DNA from: Planctomycetota bacterium
GTDB taxonomy: Bacteria; Planctomycetota; Phycisphaerae; WQYP01
Direction of reading: 5' to 3'
DNA: 58,139 nucleotides
Assembly (NCBI GenBank): GCA_021818445.1
Contig: JAKAEB010000020.1
Span: forward strand, 1 to 58,139
The notes beneath the pieces are model-generated. The model worked only from the letters and a program-made list of their open reading frames with translations. It searched no databases and was not told where the DNA came from. This document shows positions 27,684 through 36,244 of this stretch, piece by piece. Within the stretch, counting starts at the first letter, position 1; each line of letters opens with the position of its first letter. The position numbers were made by a program, and so were the translations under genes.

Positions 27684-29897
27684 TTAATAACTGACCTCAA
27701 AGAGGAAATTAAATTGGCTTGACCCCGCCGACACCCCACCCTGACCGGTTGCCCGCGGACTGACACTGTGCAGAGCCACCCCCCAATCAGCGAGCAGTTC
27801 CATATTGCTGTAGAGCGTAAGCCGCGCGCCGAGCCCCGTACTTAATAATGTTGCGCTGCCCTCATACGGCTGGGCCTGACTATCCTGAACCACGCCGCCA
27901 TCAAGGAAGGTGAACAGCATCAAGTCCCAATCCGGTGTGGTGAAGTGGTTGGGGGGGGAGAAATCGAATCGGTGCCCGAATAGCTTGGTTTTTTGGTGCG
28001 AATTGATTGGAAACAGATGGGGAATATGCAGGCGGTATTCAAGGGAGCCGTAGACGGCATTGTCGCCGGCGACTATCGATTCCGGATAGCCGCGTACCGT
28101 ATATAGCCCGCCAATAACATCTTCCTCCTGCGGAATGAGCCTTTGTCCAAAGGCCTCCTGTCCGCTGATACTCATGTAGATTTGATTGGCGGGGATCACC
28201 TGTCCTGATTGATAGGCCGAGGATTCCAGCAGCGGCTCGAGATAGAATGCATCGTACGCATTGCCCTGAAAAATGGCCCAGGTACGATTGGTATTAAAAC
28301 GCCCCAATGTGTCAAGGGACGTTGCCTGGGTGGGTGTCCATTGTCCGAGCACGGTGGCATTGGCGGAAAAATTGGAAATGGCGCTGCGCCGAGTAAACCG
28401 CAGCGTGGCATACGGCAGTAAAAAATCACCGGATCCAGCCTGCCCCGTGGAGATATCATTCACACTTTCATGCAGATACTGCAGGCCAAGAATCCCGTAG
28501 ATGAACAGCCGATGGTACTGCGCCAGGTTGATGATAAGTTCACCGCCACCGCCGGAGGCGCGGCCATTGAAATTCAGATTGCCAAGGCCGACATTTGATG
28601 CATTGTACTGGTTATAACTGGCAAAAATGCGACCGCGTATCCGGCGCAAACCCAGAATGGGAAATTCATACGATCCTTGCACCGACTGCATTTTGCTGAA
28701 ACCTGCGGTCGCATAATTAAGGCTGAGAACATCGTCATGATTAGTTAATTGATTATCAATAAAACCGAAATCTTCAATCCACGGATTGGTCTGAGGTGTA
28801 CCGGTATTAGATATCTGCGAATACACCAGCCAAGGCTTTGCCTGATGCACGTCGTAATCAAGAATCATGGAGTCTGGCAGATCGCCGGCGGACAGGCCTG
28901 CACTGACCTGCCGTCCAGGTTGCTGGTTAAGCCGAAGGAGATAGTCATCAACCTCCTGCCGATTGAAAACGTCCTCGGTGGCGGGTGCGTTGGGCCCGAC
29001 GCGCAACGGCGAATGCCGGATAATGAATTGGTTTCTGGCGTTATCAATCGGATGTTTACCGGAAAAATACGCCCCCGATGCTACGGTGCGTATTTTTGTG
29101 ATAATCAAATCATGAATCACCAGATCGATCGACGTGTCGGACTCGCTGCGCATATCGCGCAGGCCCCGAAATTGCTTAATCGACCGCGCTACGAGAACAT
29201 CAGGAAATCCGTGATGATCAAGAAACATATACAACTGTGCACCAATGCTGTTGATGGCACTCAAATGTATTTTGCGGATGCCACCGGTGTGGTTAAATGC
29301 AGCCAGCGTGGTGTGCAGAACGGGAAAGCCTTTCCGTCGTACCAGTTTTCCCTTGCGGTCTACCACCGCCGCCACATACCCGCTTTGGGAAAGCCCTAAC
29401 ACAACAGGCACATGCATCAGTTGTGCAATGGAGGGCAGTTCATTGCGAGGATACTCGTAAGCGAGTTTGAATTGGCTGATGCGGTAGGCCGGCCCATCCT
29501 GCCGGGTGGCCGATGGCACCTTACCAGCGCGATGTTCTGACGGATGGGCAGCCGCAACCACCTTGGCCCGCGGTTTGGTCTCAGTTGCCGGCGTGAGCGG
29601 TACCGCCGACATAGCCGGCTTTTTCTGCGAATTGCCGGGGGCAGCGGGTGGTGATGAATTTGATTTGTCATCCGGCAACGGTGCCTTTTGAACGGCCTTC
29701 GCGGGGGCGACAGTCGATGCCGCAACGGTGACACTGCCGACACCGCTATCAATCGGCGGAATGATGACCGACACGTGCACCGACGCAGGGGAGGCGTTGC
29801 TGGCCCCGACTGACATTATGCAAATGGCAGTCGGAAGCGTAATTGCCACTGCGCCCAACCATCGGCGCTGATTGCGGCATATCCCCATAACCTTCAT
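27684..29897 (-). CDS. Two-partner secretion outer-membrane transporter (TpsB, ShlB/FhaC family)
   Basis: A 737-residue outer-membrane protein of the Omp85/TpsB superfamily that exports the adjacent TpsA. It has a signal peptide, a Pro/Ala-rich linker of about 100 residues, a POTRA-like region (about residues 150-320) and a C-terminal beta barrel. The conserved loop-6 motif VRGY is at residues 601-604 in LYTVRGYPES. The chain ends FEVSY, an aromatic C-terminal residue as expected for barrel insertion. The gene precedes tpsA by only 19 nt, so they form an operon. The POTRA sequence is divergent, and only the barrel and context make the call firm. The promoter should lie in the 266-nt gap shared with bioA. 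Confidence 0.87.
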   Translation of the reverse strand: MKVMGICRNQRRWLGAVAITLPTAICIMSVGASNASPASVHVSVIIPPIDSGVGSVTVAASTVAPAKAVQKAPLPDDKSNSSPPAAPGNSQKKPAMSAVPLTPATETKPRAKVVAAAHPSEHRAGKVPSATRQDGPAYRISQFKLAYEYPRNELPSIAQLMHVPVVLGLSQSGYVAAVVDRKGKLVRRKGFPVLHTTLAAFNHTGGIRKIHLSAINSIGAQLYMFLDHHGFPDVLVARSIKQFRGLRDMRSESDTSIDLVIHDLIITKIRTVASGAYFSGKHPIDNARNQFIIRHSPLRVGPNAPATEDVFNRQEVDDYLLRLNQQPGRQVSAGLSAGDLPDSMILDYDVHQAKPWLVYSQISNTGTPQTNPWIEDFGFIDNQLTNHDDVLSLNYATAGFSKMQSVQGSYEFPILGLRRIRGRIFASYNQYNASNVGLGNLNFNGRASGGGGELIINLAQYHRLFIYGILGLQYLHESVNDISTGQAGSGDFLLPYATLRFTRRSAISNFSANATVLGQWTPTQATSLDTLGRFNTNRTWAIFQGNAYDAFYLEPLLESSAYQSGQVIPANQIYMSISGQEAFGQRLIPQEEDVIGGLYTVRGYPESIVAGDNAVYGSLEYRLHIPHLFPINSHQKTKLFGHRFDFSPPNHFTTPDWDLMLFTFLDGGVVQDSQAQPYEGSATLLSTGLGARLTLYSNMELLADWGVALHSVSPRATGQGGVSAGSSQFNFLFEVSY

Positions 29898-30149
29898 GCA
29901 TCACCATTCCGCGTTATCAGATCAAACCTTGCCCCGTTCTCTTGCCGCACGACTGAAACCATTCCATGGTACCGCAAAGCGTTGGTTGGATGGACGATCT
30001 CAATAGCACGCCCGAGTCGATTCAATTGATGAACCCGAGCCCGGCAATCCGCCGCACCAAACGCCACCACTTGCCTTAATAATAGCTAAATTAGCATCAA
30101 TCCGCAAAAACCGCGGCCCGCCATACACGGTGAACCATTCTCAAATCGC

Positions 30150-30155
30150 TATACT
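30150..30155 (+). promoter_or_regulatory. TATACT -10-like box before bioA
   Basis: TATACT ends 8 nt before the ATG at 30164. With usual spacing the transcript would begin at or next to that ATG, giving a leaderless message. No good -35 box is present. The same arrangement recurs before the genes at 47688 and 56649. Confidence 0.4.
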
Positions 30156-30163
30156 TACCCACC

Positions 30164-31597
30164 ATGAAGAAACAGGAAACCCGCATGAAATCTATTCCGT
30201 TGCCACCGGCCGAAGAGTTGTCCGCCGCTGAGCTTATTGCCTTGGATCATCGCCATATCTGGCACCCGTTTACGCCGATGTCCGCGTGGTTTGAGAAGGA
30301 AGATCCGCTGATTATTACCCATGGGCAGGATGAATACCTTTATGACATTCAGGGTCGTGAGTACATTGATGGCGTATCGTCCCTTTGGTGCAACATCCAT
30401 GGCCACCGAAATCCGGAGTTGGATGCGGCTGTAATACGTCAGACCCATAAAGTAGCTCATACCACGCTGTTGGGTGCGTGCAACGTCCCCAGTATCCAGC
30501 TCGCACACCTGCTTGCAGAGATTGCTCCAGCGGGATTGGAAAAGGTTTTCTATTCCGATAACGGTAGCACGGCAGTCGAAATTGCCATCAAGATGGCGTT
30601 TCAGTACTGGCGGAATATCGGTCGCAAGGAGAAAACGACGTTTCTATCCATGTCGTCGGCCTATCATGGCGACACGCTTGGTGCCGTCTCAGTGGGCTAT
30701 GTTGAAGCCTTCCACACCATTTATCGGCCTATATGCTTTCCAACGCTTCAGGCCGAATTGCCCATACTGCCCGTATTCTCGCCTGCTAATAGCAGCATAA
30801 AAACGATTGTCCCATATTTAGATTTTACAAAATGGGACAATATGATTATGCAGTTATTGGAAGAAAATGCCCACAAAATTGCTGGAATTATCGTCGAACC
30901 CGTCATTCAAGGTGCTGGCGGCATGCGTATGCAACCGTATGGCACATTGACCCGCCTGCGTAAATTATGCGACCAATACGAGGTGTTACTGATTTGCGAT
31001 GAAGTGATGACGGGGTTTGGACGTACCGGTAGTTTATTTGCATGCGATCACGAGCATCAGTCACCCGACTTTTTGTGTCTGTCAAAAGGACTTACGGGTG
31101 GATACATGCCCTTGGGTGCCACACTTACCAACCAGAAGATCTTTGTTGCATTTTGCGGAGATCCCAACGCCGGCAAGACGTTTTTTCATGGCCATACCTT
31201 TACGGGGCATCCGCTGGCCTGCGAGGTGGCGCGAACATCTCTGGCATTGCTGCTGAGAGAAGACCTTCCCGCTCGGGCCATGCAGATTGGCCAATGGTTA
31301 TCTGAGGAACTCGCACCGCTCGCCGGGCATCCGCATGTGGGAGATGTTCGAATCACCGGCGCGGTGGCGGGTGTTGAACTGGTGCAGCGACGAACGCCAT
31401 ATACCCCCTTTCCATGGCAGCGTCGTGTTGGTGGTGAGATTTGCCAGCGATTGCGGGCGCACGGAGTGCTGCTACGCCCACTTGGGGACGTAATTGTCAT
31501 CATGCCACCACTTACCACAGGTGAAGACAATATACGCCATATTGGCAAAAGCCTTCGCTTGGTACTTGAGGGCTTCAGTTTTCCGGCCACCAACTAA
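30164..31597 (+). CDS. bioA: Adenosylmethionine-8-amino-7-oxononanoate aminotransferase
   Basis: A 477-residue class III PLP aminotransferase for the third-last step of biotin synthesis, converting KAPA to DAPA. Signatures are HIWHPFTPM near residue 31, SDNGSTAVEIAIKMA near 131, the PLP-phosphate aspartate in LLICDEVMTGFGRTGS (D279) and the Schiff-base lysine in LSKGLTGGYMPLGAT (K308). FHGHTFTGHPLAC is also typical. SAM versus lysine as amino donor cannot be decided from sequence alone. Two starts are possible: the ATG at 30164, 8 nt after TATACT with no ribosome-binding site (leaderless), or the ATG at 30185 with AGGA 7 nt before it. bioD follows after 12 or 36 nt, depending on its start. 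bioB and bioF are not in the window. Confidence 0.94.
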   Translation: MKKQETRMKSIPLPPAEELSAAELIALDHRHIWHPFTPMSAWFEKEDPLIITHGQDEYLYDIQGREYIDGVSSLWCNIHGHRNPELDAAVIRQTHKVAHTTLLGACNVPSIQLAHLLAEIAPAGLEKVFYSDNGSTAVEIAIKMAFQYWRNIGRKEKTTFLSMSSAYHGDTLGAVSVGYVEAFHTIYRPICFPTLQAELPILPVFSPANSSIKTIVPYLDFTKWDNMIMQLLEENAHKIAGIIVEPVIQGAGGMRMQPYGTLTRLRKLCDQYEVLLICDEVMTGFGRTGSLFACDHEHQSPDFLCLSKGLTGGYMPLGATLTNQKIFVAFCGDPNAGKTFFHGHTFTGHPLACEVARTSLALLLREDLPARAMQIGQWLSEELAPLAGHPHVGDVRITGAVAGVELVQRRTPYTPFPWQRRVGGEICQRLRAHGVLLRPLGDVIVIMPPLTTGEDNIRHIGKSLRLVLEGFSFPATN

Positions 31598-32437
<840 letters not shown>

Positions 32438-32523
32438 ACCTCACGTCGCCGTCCATATGCTGACATACCTTATCCGCCGGTTGCACATGTCTCAAAGTTG
32501 TGACAACCAGGGGCCTGTCCAAA

Positions 32524-33153
32524 TCAAGCGGGCTTACGGGCGATGAGAGAATAAAAGGGGCGTTTTTCGGCGGCATATTTTTTTTCAAAATTGGTGCCGA
32601 CCAAAAAATTACCGCCGACGAGGTGCAGCGGCGACGTGAATGGCTCGAGCTTAAATTGGCCAAAGTCCGTCAGTGCATCGCGCATATGCTCGAAATATTC
32701 TGCATGATCTGTGACGATGTAAAGCGGTGCGTCGGGCCTTAGTATCCGCATCGCTTGCTGAAGGAAGGGCTTTTGAATGAGTCGCCGTTTGTGATGGCGG
32801 CTTTTTGGCCACGGGTCTGGAAAATAGACGTGCAATGCATGGATGGAGGCATCTGCCAGGTGGATGCGTATCCACCAGAGGGCTTCGGCATTTACGATCC
32901 GCACATTAGCGTGTCCGTGACGACGAAACCGGTCGGCGGCGTACTCGGCATAGGCATTTGCCCATTCGATACCGATAAACTGTCGTTCAGGAAACGCCTT
33001 GGCCATTTGAAGCAGAAATGCCCCTTTACCTGATCCTATTTCCAATTCAACGGCCGTGGGACACCCAAATATTTCTTCCAAGTTGACAATACCGGCGGCA
33101 TCGTCCACGACGAGCAGGTTGGGTTCAGTTATCAGATTCGCTTTCAGTGCCAT
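32524..33153 (-). CDS. trmB: tRNA (guanine-N7-)-methyltransferase
   Basis: A 209-residue SAM-dependent methyltransferase that makes m7G46 in the variable loop of tRNA. The SAM-binding motif ELEIGSGKGAFL lies near residues 37-48. The family hallmark HVYFPDPWPKSRHHKRRL follows near the middle, with TNFEKKY close to the C-terminus. The ATG at 33153 has AAGGAA about 5 nt upstream. It converges with bioD and stands alone on the minus strand, with a long gene-free gap between it and rny. Length and motifs are normal. Confidence 0.94.
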   Translation of the reverse strand: MALKANLITEPNLLVVDDAAGIVNLEEIFGCPTAVELEIGSGKGAFLLQMAKAFPERQFIGIEWANAYAEYAADRFRRHGHANVRIVNAEALWWIRIHLADASIHALHVYFPDPWPKSRHHKRRLIQKPFLQQAMRILRPDAPLYIVTDHAEYFEHMRDALTDFGQFKLEPFTSPLHLVGGNFLVGTNFEKKYAAEKRPFYSLIARKPA

Positions 33154-33251
33154 GAATTTCCTTATATCAAGCCAGCACTGCTAATTTAAACCATTTTTCA
33201 GCATAGTCGATACATGGCTGATGATAACAATGGAAACCAGTCAAAATGGGG

Positions 33252-33349
33252 CGAAAAAATGCCGCCACGGGGCTGGCGAGTGGGGCGCGACAGCCTTTCG
33301 GGCGGGCAAAGTGGGAACCCGCACGGTGGCGGCAAGATCACATTTTTCG
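33252..33349. ncRNA. Candidate structured RNA or palindromic repeat element
   Basis: Four nested or adjacent pairings can form in about 100 nt: CGAAAAA (33252-33258) with TTTTTCG (33343-33349); TGCCGCCAC (33260-33268) with GTGGCGGCA (33326-33334); inside these, GGCT (33271-33274) with AGCC (33292-33295); and GCGGG (33302-33306) with CCCGC (33318-33322). The result is a branched fold with an asymmetric bulge near the base. I do not recognise it as a known riboswitch or RNA family. Symmetry leaves the strand open. A REP- or MITE-like palindromic element is an equally good reading. Confidence 0.4.
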
Positions 33350-33671
33350 GCCACCACTTCAAAACGTGGCGACCGCTAACGCTTAAGAGTACCATCCGGT
33401 AGATACATCAACTTTACAATGGCCAAGCAAGCCAAATATCTTACCGGTGCATTCGCCCAGCGAATGGGCATCGGCGGAGAATCCCGGCGGTACAACCACA
33501 GAGTGAAAGCCGCTTTCGAGAGAAACGCGCACATGGGAAATTCCGCTATCAGAATCCCGCGACGTTGCAGTCGGTTGGGCATCGATCCCCGTCGATGTCC
33601 AAATAGTACTGCATTAGACTAATTTGTCAAGTTAAATTACTTTGCCACCTAAGTTTTTTTGCCGCCACCAT

Positions 33672-33696
33672 GAAAAGTATTTCCGCGCGGGAAATA
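33672..33696 (-). terminator. Possible intrinsic terminator of rny
   Basis: TATTTCC (33678-33684) and GGAAATA (33690-33696) pair perfectly around GCGCG. Read on the minus strand the hairpin is followed by CTTTTC and lies about 85 nt past the rny stop codon. The T-run is short, so confidence is moderate. A second small hairpin (TTCCC/GGGAA, near 33726-33739) lies between it and the gene. Confidence 0.45.
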
Positions 33697-33781
33697 ATCT
33701 TCATCGGACATCGGCCACAAGGGGTTTTCCCTTACGGGAAGCACTCCAATATTTAATATCCGCTGTTGGACGACATGCGGC

Positions 33782-35404
33782 TTACCGTGCCAATTCCACA
33801 GCGCGGGTCTCGCGCAGCACAGTGACGCGAATTTCGCCGGGAAATGTCAATTCCGTTTTAATTCGCTTGGCAATGTCACGCGCAATCAACCGGGCCGTTG
33901 CGTCATCGCAGCGTTCCGGATCAACGATCACACGTACTTCACGCCCGGCCTGAATCGCAAAGGCCTGACGCACGCCGGTAAAGCTGGTGGCAATTCCCTC
34001 CAATTCCTGAAGGCGTTTGATATATCTTTCCAAACTCTCGCGGCGTGCGCCAGGTCGGGCACCACTGATGGCATCAGCCGCCATAACAATTGGGGTATAC
34101 GGCGAGGTAGCGGGAATGTCATTGTGGTGTCCCCCAATGGCGTTAAGCACAGCGGGAGGCTCACCAAGTTTGCGGCAGAATTCCATACCGAGGGCTGGAT
34201 GCCCCCCTTCCTGGTCATGGTCCATAGCCTTGCCGATGTCGTGCAGCAGGCCAGCGCGTCTGGCCATTGCACCATCAAGCCCCAATTCGTCGGCAATCAT
34301 TTGCGATAAAAACGCCACCTCAAGGGAGTGCTTAAGAATATTTTGGCCGTAGCTGGTGCGATAGTGCAGGCGACCGAGCATCTCGACAATTCGGGGGTGA
34401 ATGCCGGGCACATTTGCCTCGACGACTGCCTTCTTACCCGCTTGCCGAACATTGTTTTCCATCTCTTTTTGCGTGGTTTGCAGCACCTCTTCAATCCGCG
34501 CCGGATGGATACGGCCATCGGCGATCAATTTCTCCAGCGTCAAGCGGCCCACTTCGCGTCGAATCGGATCAAAGCAATTTACGGTAATAATTCCCGGTGT
34601 ATCATCGATATTCACATCCACGCCGGTGGCCTGCTCAAATGCGCGTATGTTACGCCCTTCGCGGCCAATGATTCGCCCCTTCATGTCGTCGCTGGGAATC
34701 GTGACGGCTTTGGTGGTGCCTTCACTGGTCACCTCGGCAGCATAACGCTGCATGGCCTGAAGCATGATGTTGGTGGCCTTTTGCTTGGCCTCGTCCTGGG
34801 CCTGCAATTCCACTTTCTCAAGCAACTGCGCCACATCATGACGCGCTTCACTTTCAATACGTTTGAGCAACAACTCACGTGCATCTGATTCCGACATACC
34901 ACTGATTTGCAGCAATGTGCTCTTCTCTCGCGCCAACAATTCGTCGAGATCTTTCTCTCGGCCGGCAACTTGGCGGGTGCGTTCAGCGAGGTTCTTTTCC
35001 AATGATTCCAGGTTGCGTTCTTTGGTCGTCAGCACATCAAGCTTTTGGTCAAGTGTGTCCTCGCGTTTCATTAATCGCTGTTCGAGACGATTGAGTTCCT
35101 CCCGCGAAGCCTGCATCTCCTTCTCGGCCTGTTCGCGCTGTTTGATGGATTCATCCCGGGCGGAGGTCTGGGCCTGACGGATTAAATCCGCCACTTTTGT
35201 ACCGGCATCGGCGATTAACTGGGCGGATTCTTCTCGACCACGCCGCAACGAGCGGAGATCGGCGAACTTGAGAATAAGGAACGCGACAAGGAAGCCGCCA
35301 ATCACGCCCCCTGCCACCGCTGCGATTAAAGGAACAAGTGTTGCCCCGTTTGACGGCACCGCGGCAACGAACTGATGTTGAATGGGAAAAACAAAAGATA
35401 GCAT
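33782..35404 (-). CDS. rny: Ribonuclease Y
   Basis: A 540-residue membrane-bound endoribonuclease that starts mRNA decay. One N-terminal membrane helix (about residues 25-47) is followed by a long charged coiled coil (about 55-210). The KH domain contains GRIIGREGRNIRAFEQATGV near residue 237, and the HD domain contains LLHDIGKAMDHDQEGGHP near residue 368, with the metal-binding HD pair. The C-terminus matches the family (FPGEIRVTVLRETRAVE). The ATG at 35404 has AGGG about 9 nt upstream. RNase Y is the decay enzyme of many bacteria without a classical RNase E degradosome. The gene stands alone with large gaps on both sides. Confidence 0.95.
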   Translation of the reverse strand: MLSFVFPIQHQFVAAVPSNGATLVPLIAAVAGGVIGGFLVAFLILKFADLRSLRRGREESAQLIADAGTKVADLIRQAQTSARDESIKQREQAEKEMQASREELNRLEQRLMKREDTLDQKLDVLTTKERNLESLEKNLAERTRQVAGREKDLDELLAREKSTLLQISGMSESDARELLLKRIESEARHDVAQLLEKVELQAQDEAKQKATNIMLQAMQRYAAEVTSEGTTKAVTIPSDDMKGRIIGREGRNIRAFEQATGVDVNIDDTPGIITVNCFDPIRREVGRLTLEKLIADGRIHPARIEEVLQTTQKEMENNVRQAGKKAVVEANVPGIHPRIVEMLGRLHYRTSYGQNILKHSLEVAFLSQMIADELGLDGAMARRAGLLHDIGKAMDHDQEGGHPALGMEFCRKLGEPPAVLNAIGGHHNDIPATSPYTPIVMAADAISGARPGARRESLERYIKRLQELEGIATSFTGVRQAFAIQAGREVRVIVDPERCDDATARLIARDIAKRIKTELTFPGEIRVTVLRETRAVELAR

Positions 35405-36244
35405 GGCAATTTACCCTGAACTAAAGAGGACGAGCACGTGAGCCAAGGCTCGCGGGCTTTCCGGCCGCTGATTAAGTTTCCGCTCGGTATACGGCCGAGT
35501 CAGGGGTTGACGCGCTAACCAACCGTCGCTAGCGGATGGCGCTGGATTGAAATGACGAACGGTATGTTAAATGGGCAACTGCTGCTACGACGGCGCGGCA
35601 GAAATCAGCGCGCAGCATCAATGATGCAACTTGTTTTTTCTCAAAGCTTTGGACACCAAACGCGCACATCCCACCGCGCTGGGTGAGAGAGCGTAACATT
35701 TGGTTGGTTATACCCAAGCCTGAAAGAACCACGCGACTGAAATCAACCTCCGTGCCGAATTATAAAGTGCAAAGCCTTTACCAGTTCATCAATCTATCCG
35801 GAGTATCAACCGACACTCCGCTGCCAATCAACCGCTGTAAACATGGTAGACCGGCAGCTAATCCAGCTTGCATAAACCTCGGGACGGTTTCAATGCCATC
35901 CATAGGCGAACACGATTCGTTCAGCAAGCCGTTTCAACCCAAAGCTCACTGGCGTTCCAAAAAACCGAGTTGGATGGGGAAGGCTTCGTCCATCCCGCGC
36001 CGAACCTCTGCAGAGGAACACCATTCGTCAACATGAATGATAACTTTCTGTTAATATTTGGTCAAGGCAACTATCATTGGAGGACAAAATGGCGCGCGGC
36101 AATTTTTGAAGGCAGAGACGCAGTGGCCGAAATAACCGGCGATTTGCGGCGTTTTCCGCAAATATTCACGAAAGGCTCTGGCGAAAGCGACACCCGCAGA
36201 GGTGCGTGGATTATCGGCCACGCCGAGGAAAAATCGTCGCCGCG
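35405..36244. other. 840-nt gene-free gap between rny and the exopolysaccharide locus
   Basis: Several frames of 60-150 codons exist on both strands (for example 35683-36036 and 35868-36311 on plus), but none shows a recognisable product or good initiation site. A 6-codon plus-strand frame with a strong ribosome-binding site (36079-36109) and a perfect 8-bp hairpin (36142-36163) are the visible structures. The rny promoter and leader occupy the left part. A small RNA is possible but not shown. Confidence 0.45.
36142..36163. repeat. Perfect 8-bp hairpin after the chain-length regulator gene
   Basis: ATTTGCGG (36142-36149) and CCGCAAAT (36156-36163) pair perfectly around a 6-nt loop. On the minus strand it lies about 80 nt beyond the stop codon of the exopolysaccharide operon's last gene, so it may stabilise or help end that transcript. 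There is no T-run on either strand. Confidence 0.4.

Larger units (their letters stand above)
33154..33781. other. Gene-free gap between trmB and rny
   Basis: I find no convincing gene. Small plus-strand frames at 33214-33402 (62 codons) and 33419-33622 (67 codons) begin with ATG but lack ribosome-binding sites and resemble nothing known. The gap holds a strongly structured element at 33252-33349 and a hairpin with a short T-run just after rny (33672-33696). The stretch near 33600-33660 is AT-rich. Confidence 0.5.

Noticed and set aside
33419..33622. 67-codon plus-strand frame beginning MAKQAKYLTG
   Set aside because: Plausible-looking start but no ribosome-binding site, no match I recognise, and a basic low-information composition. 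A search in relatives could revive it.
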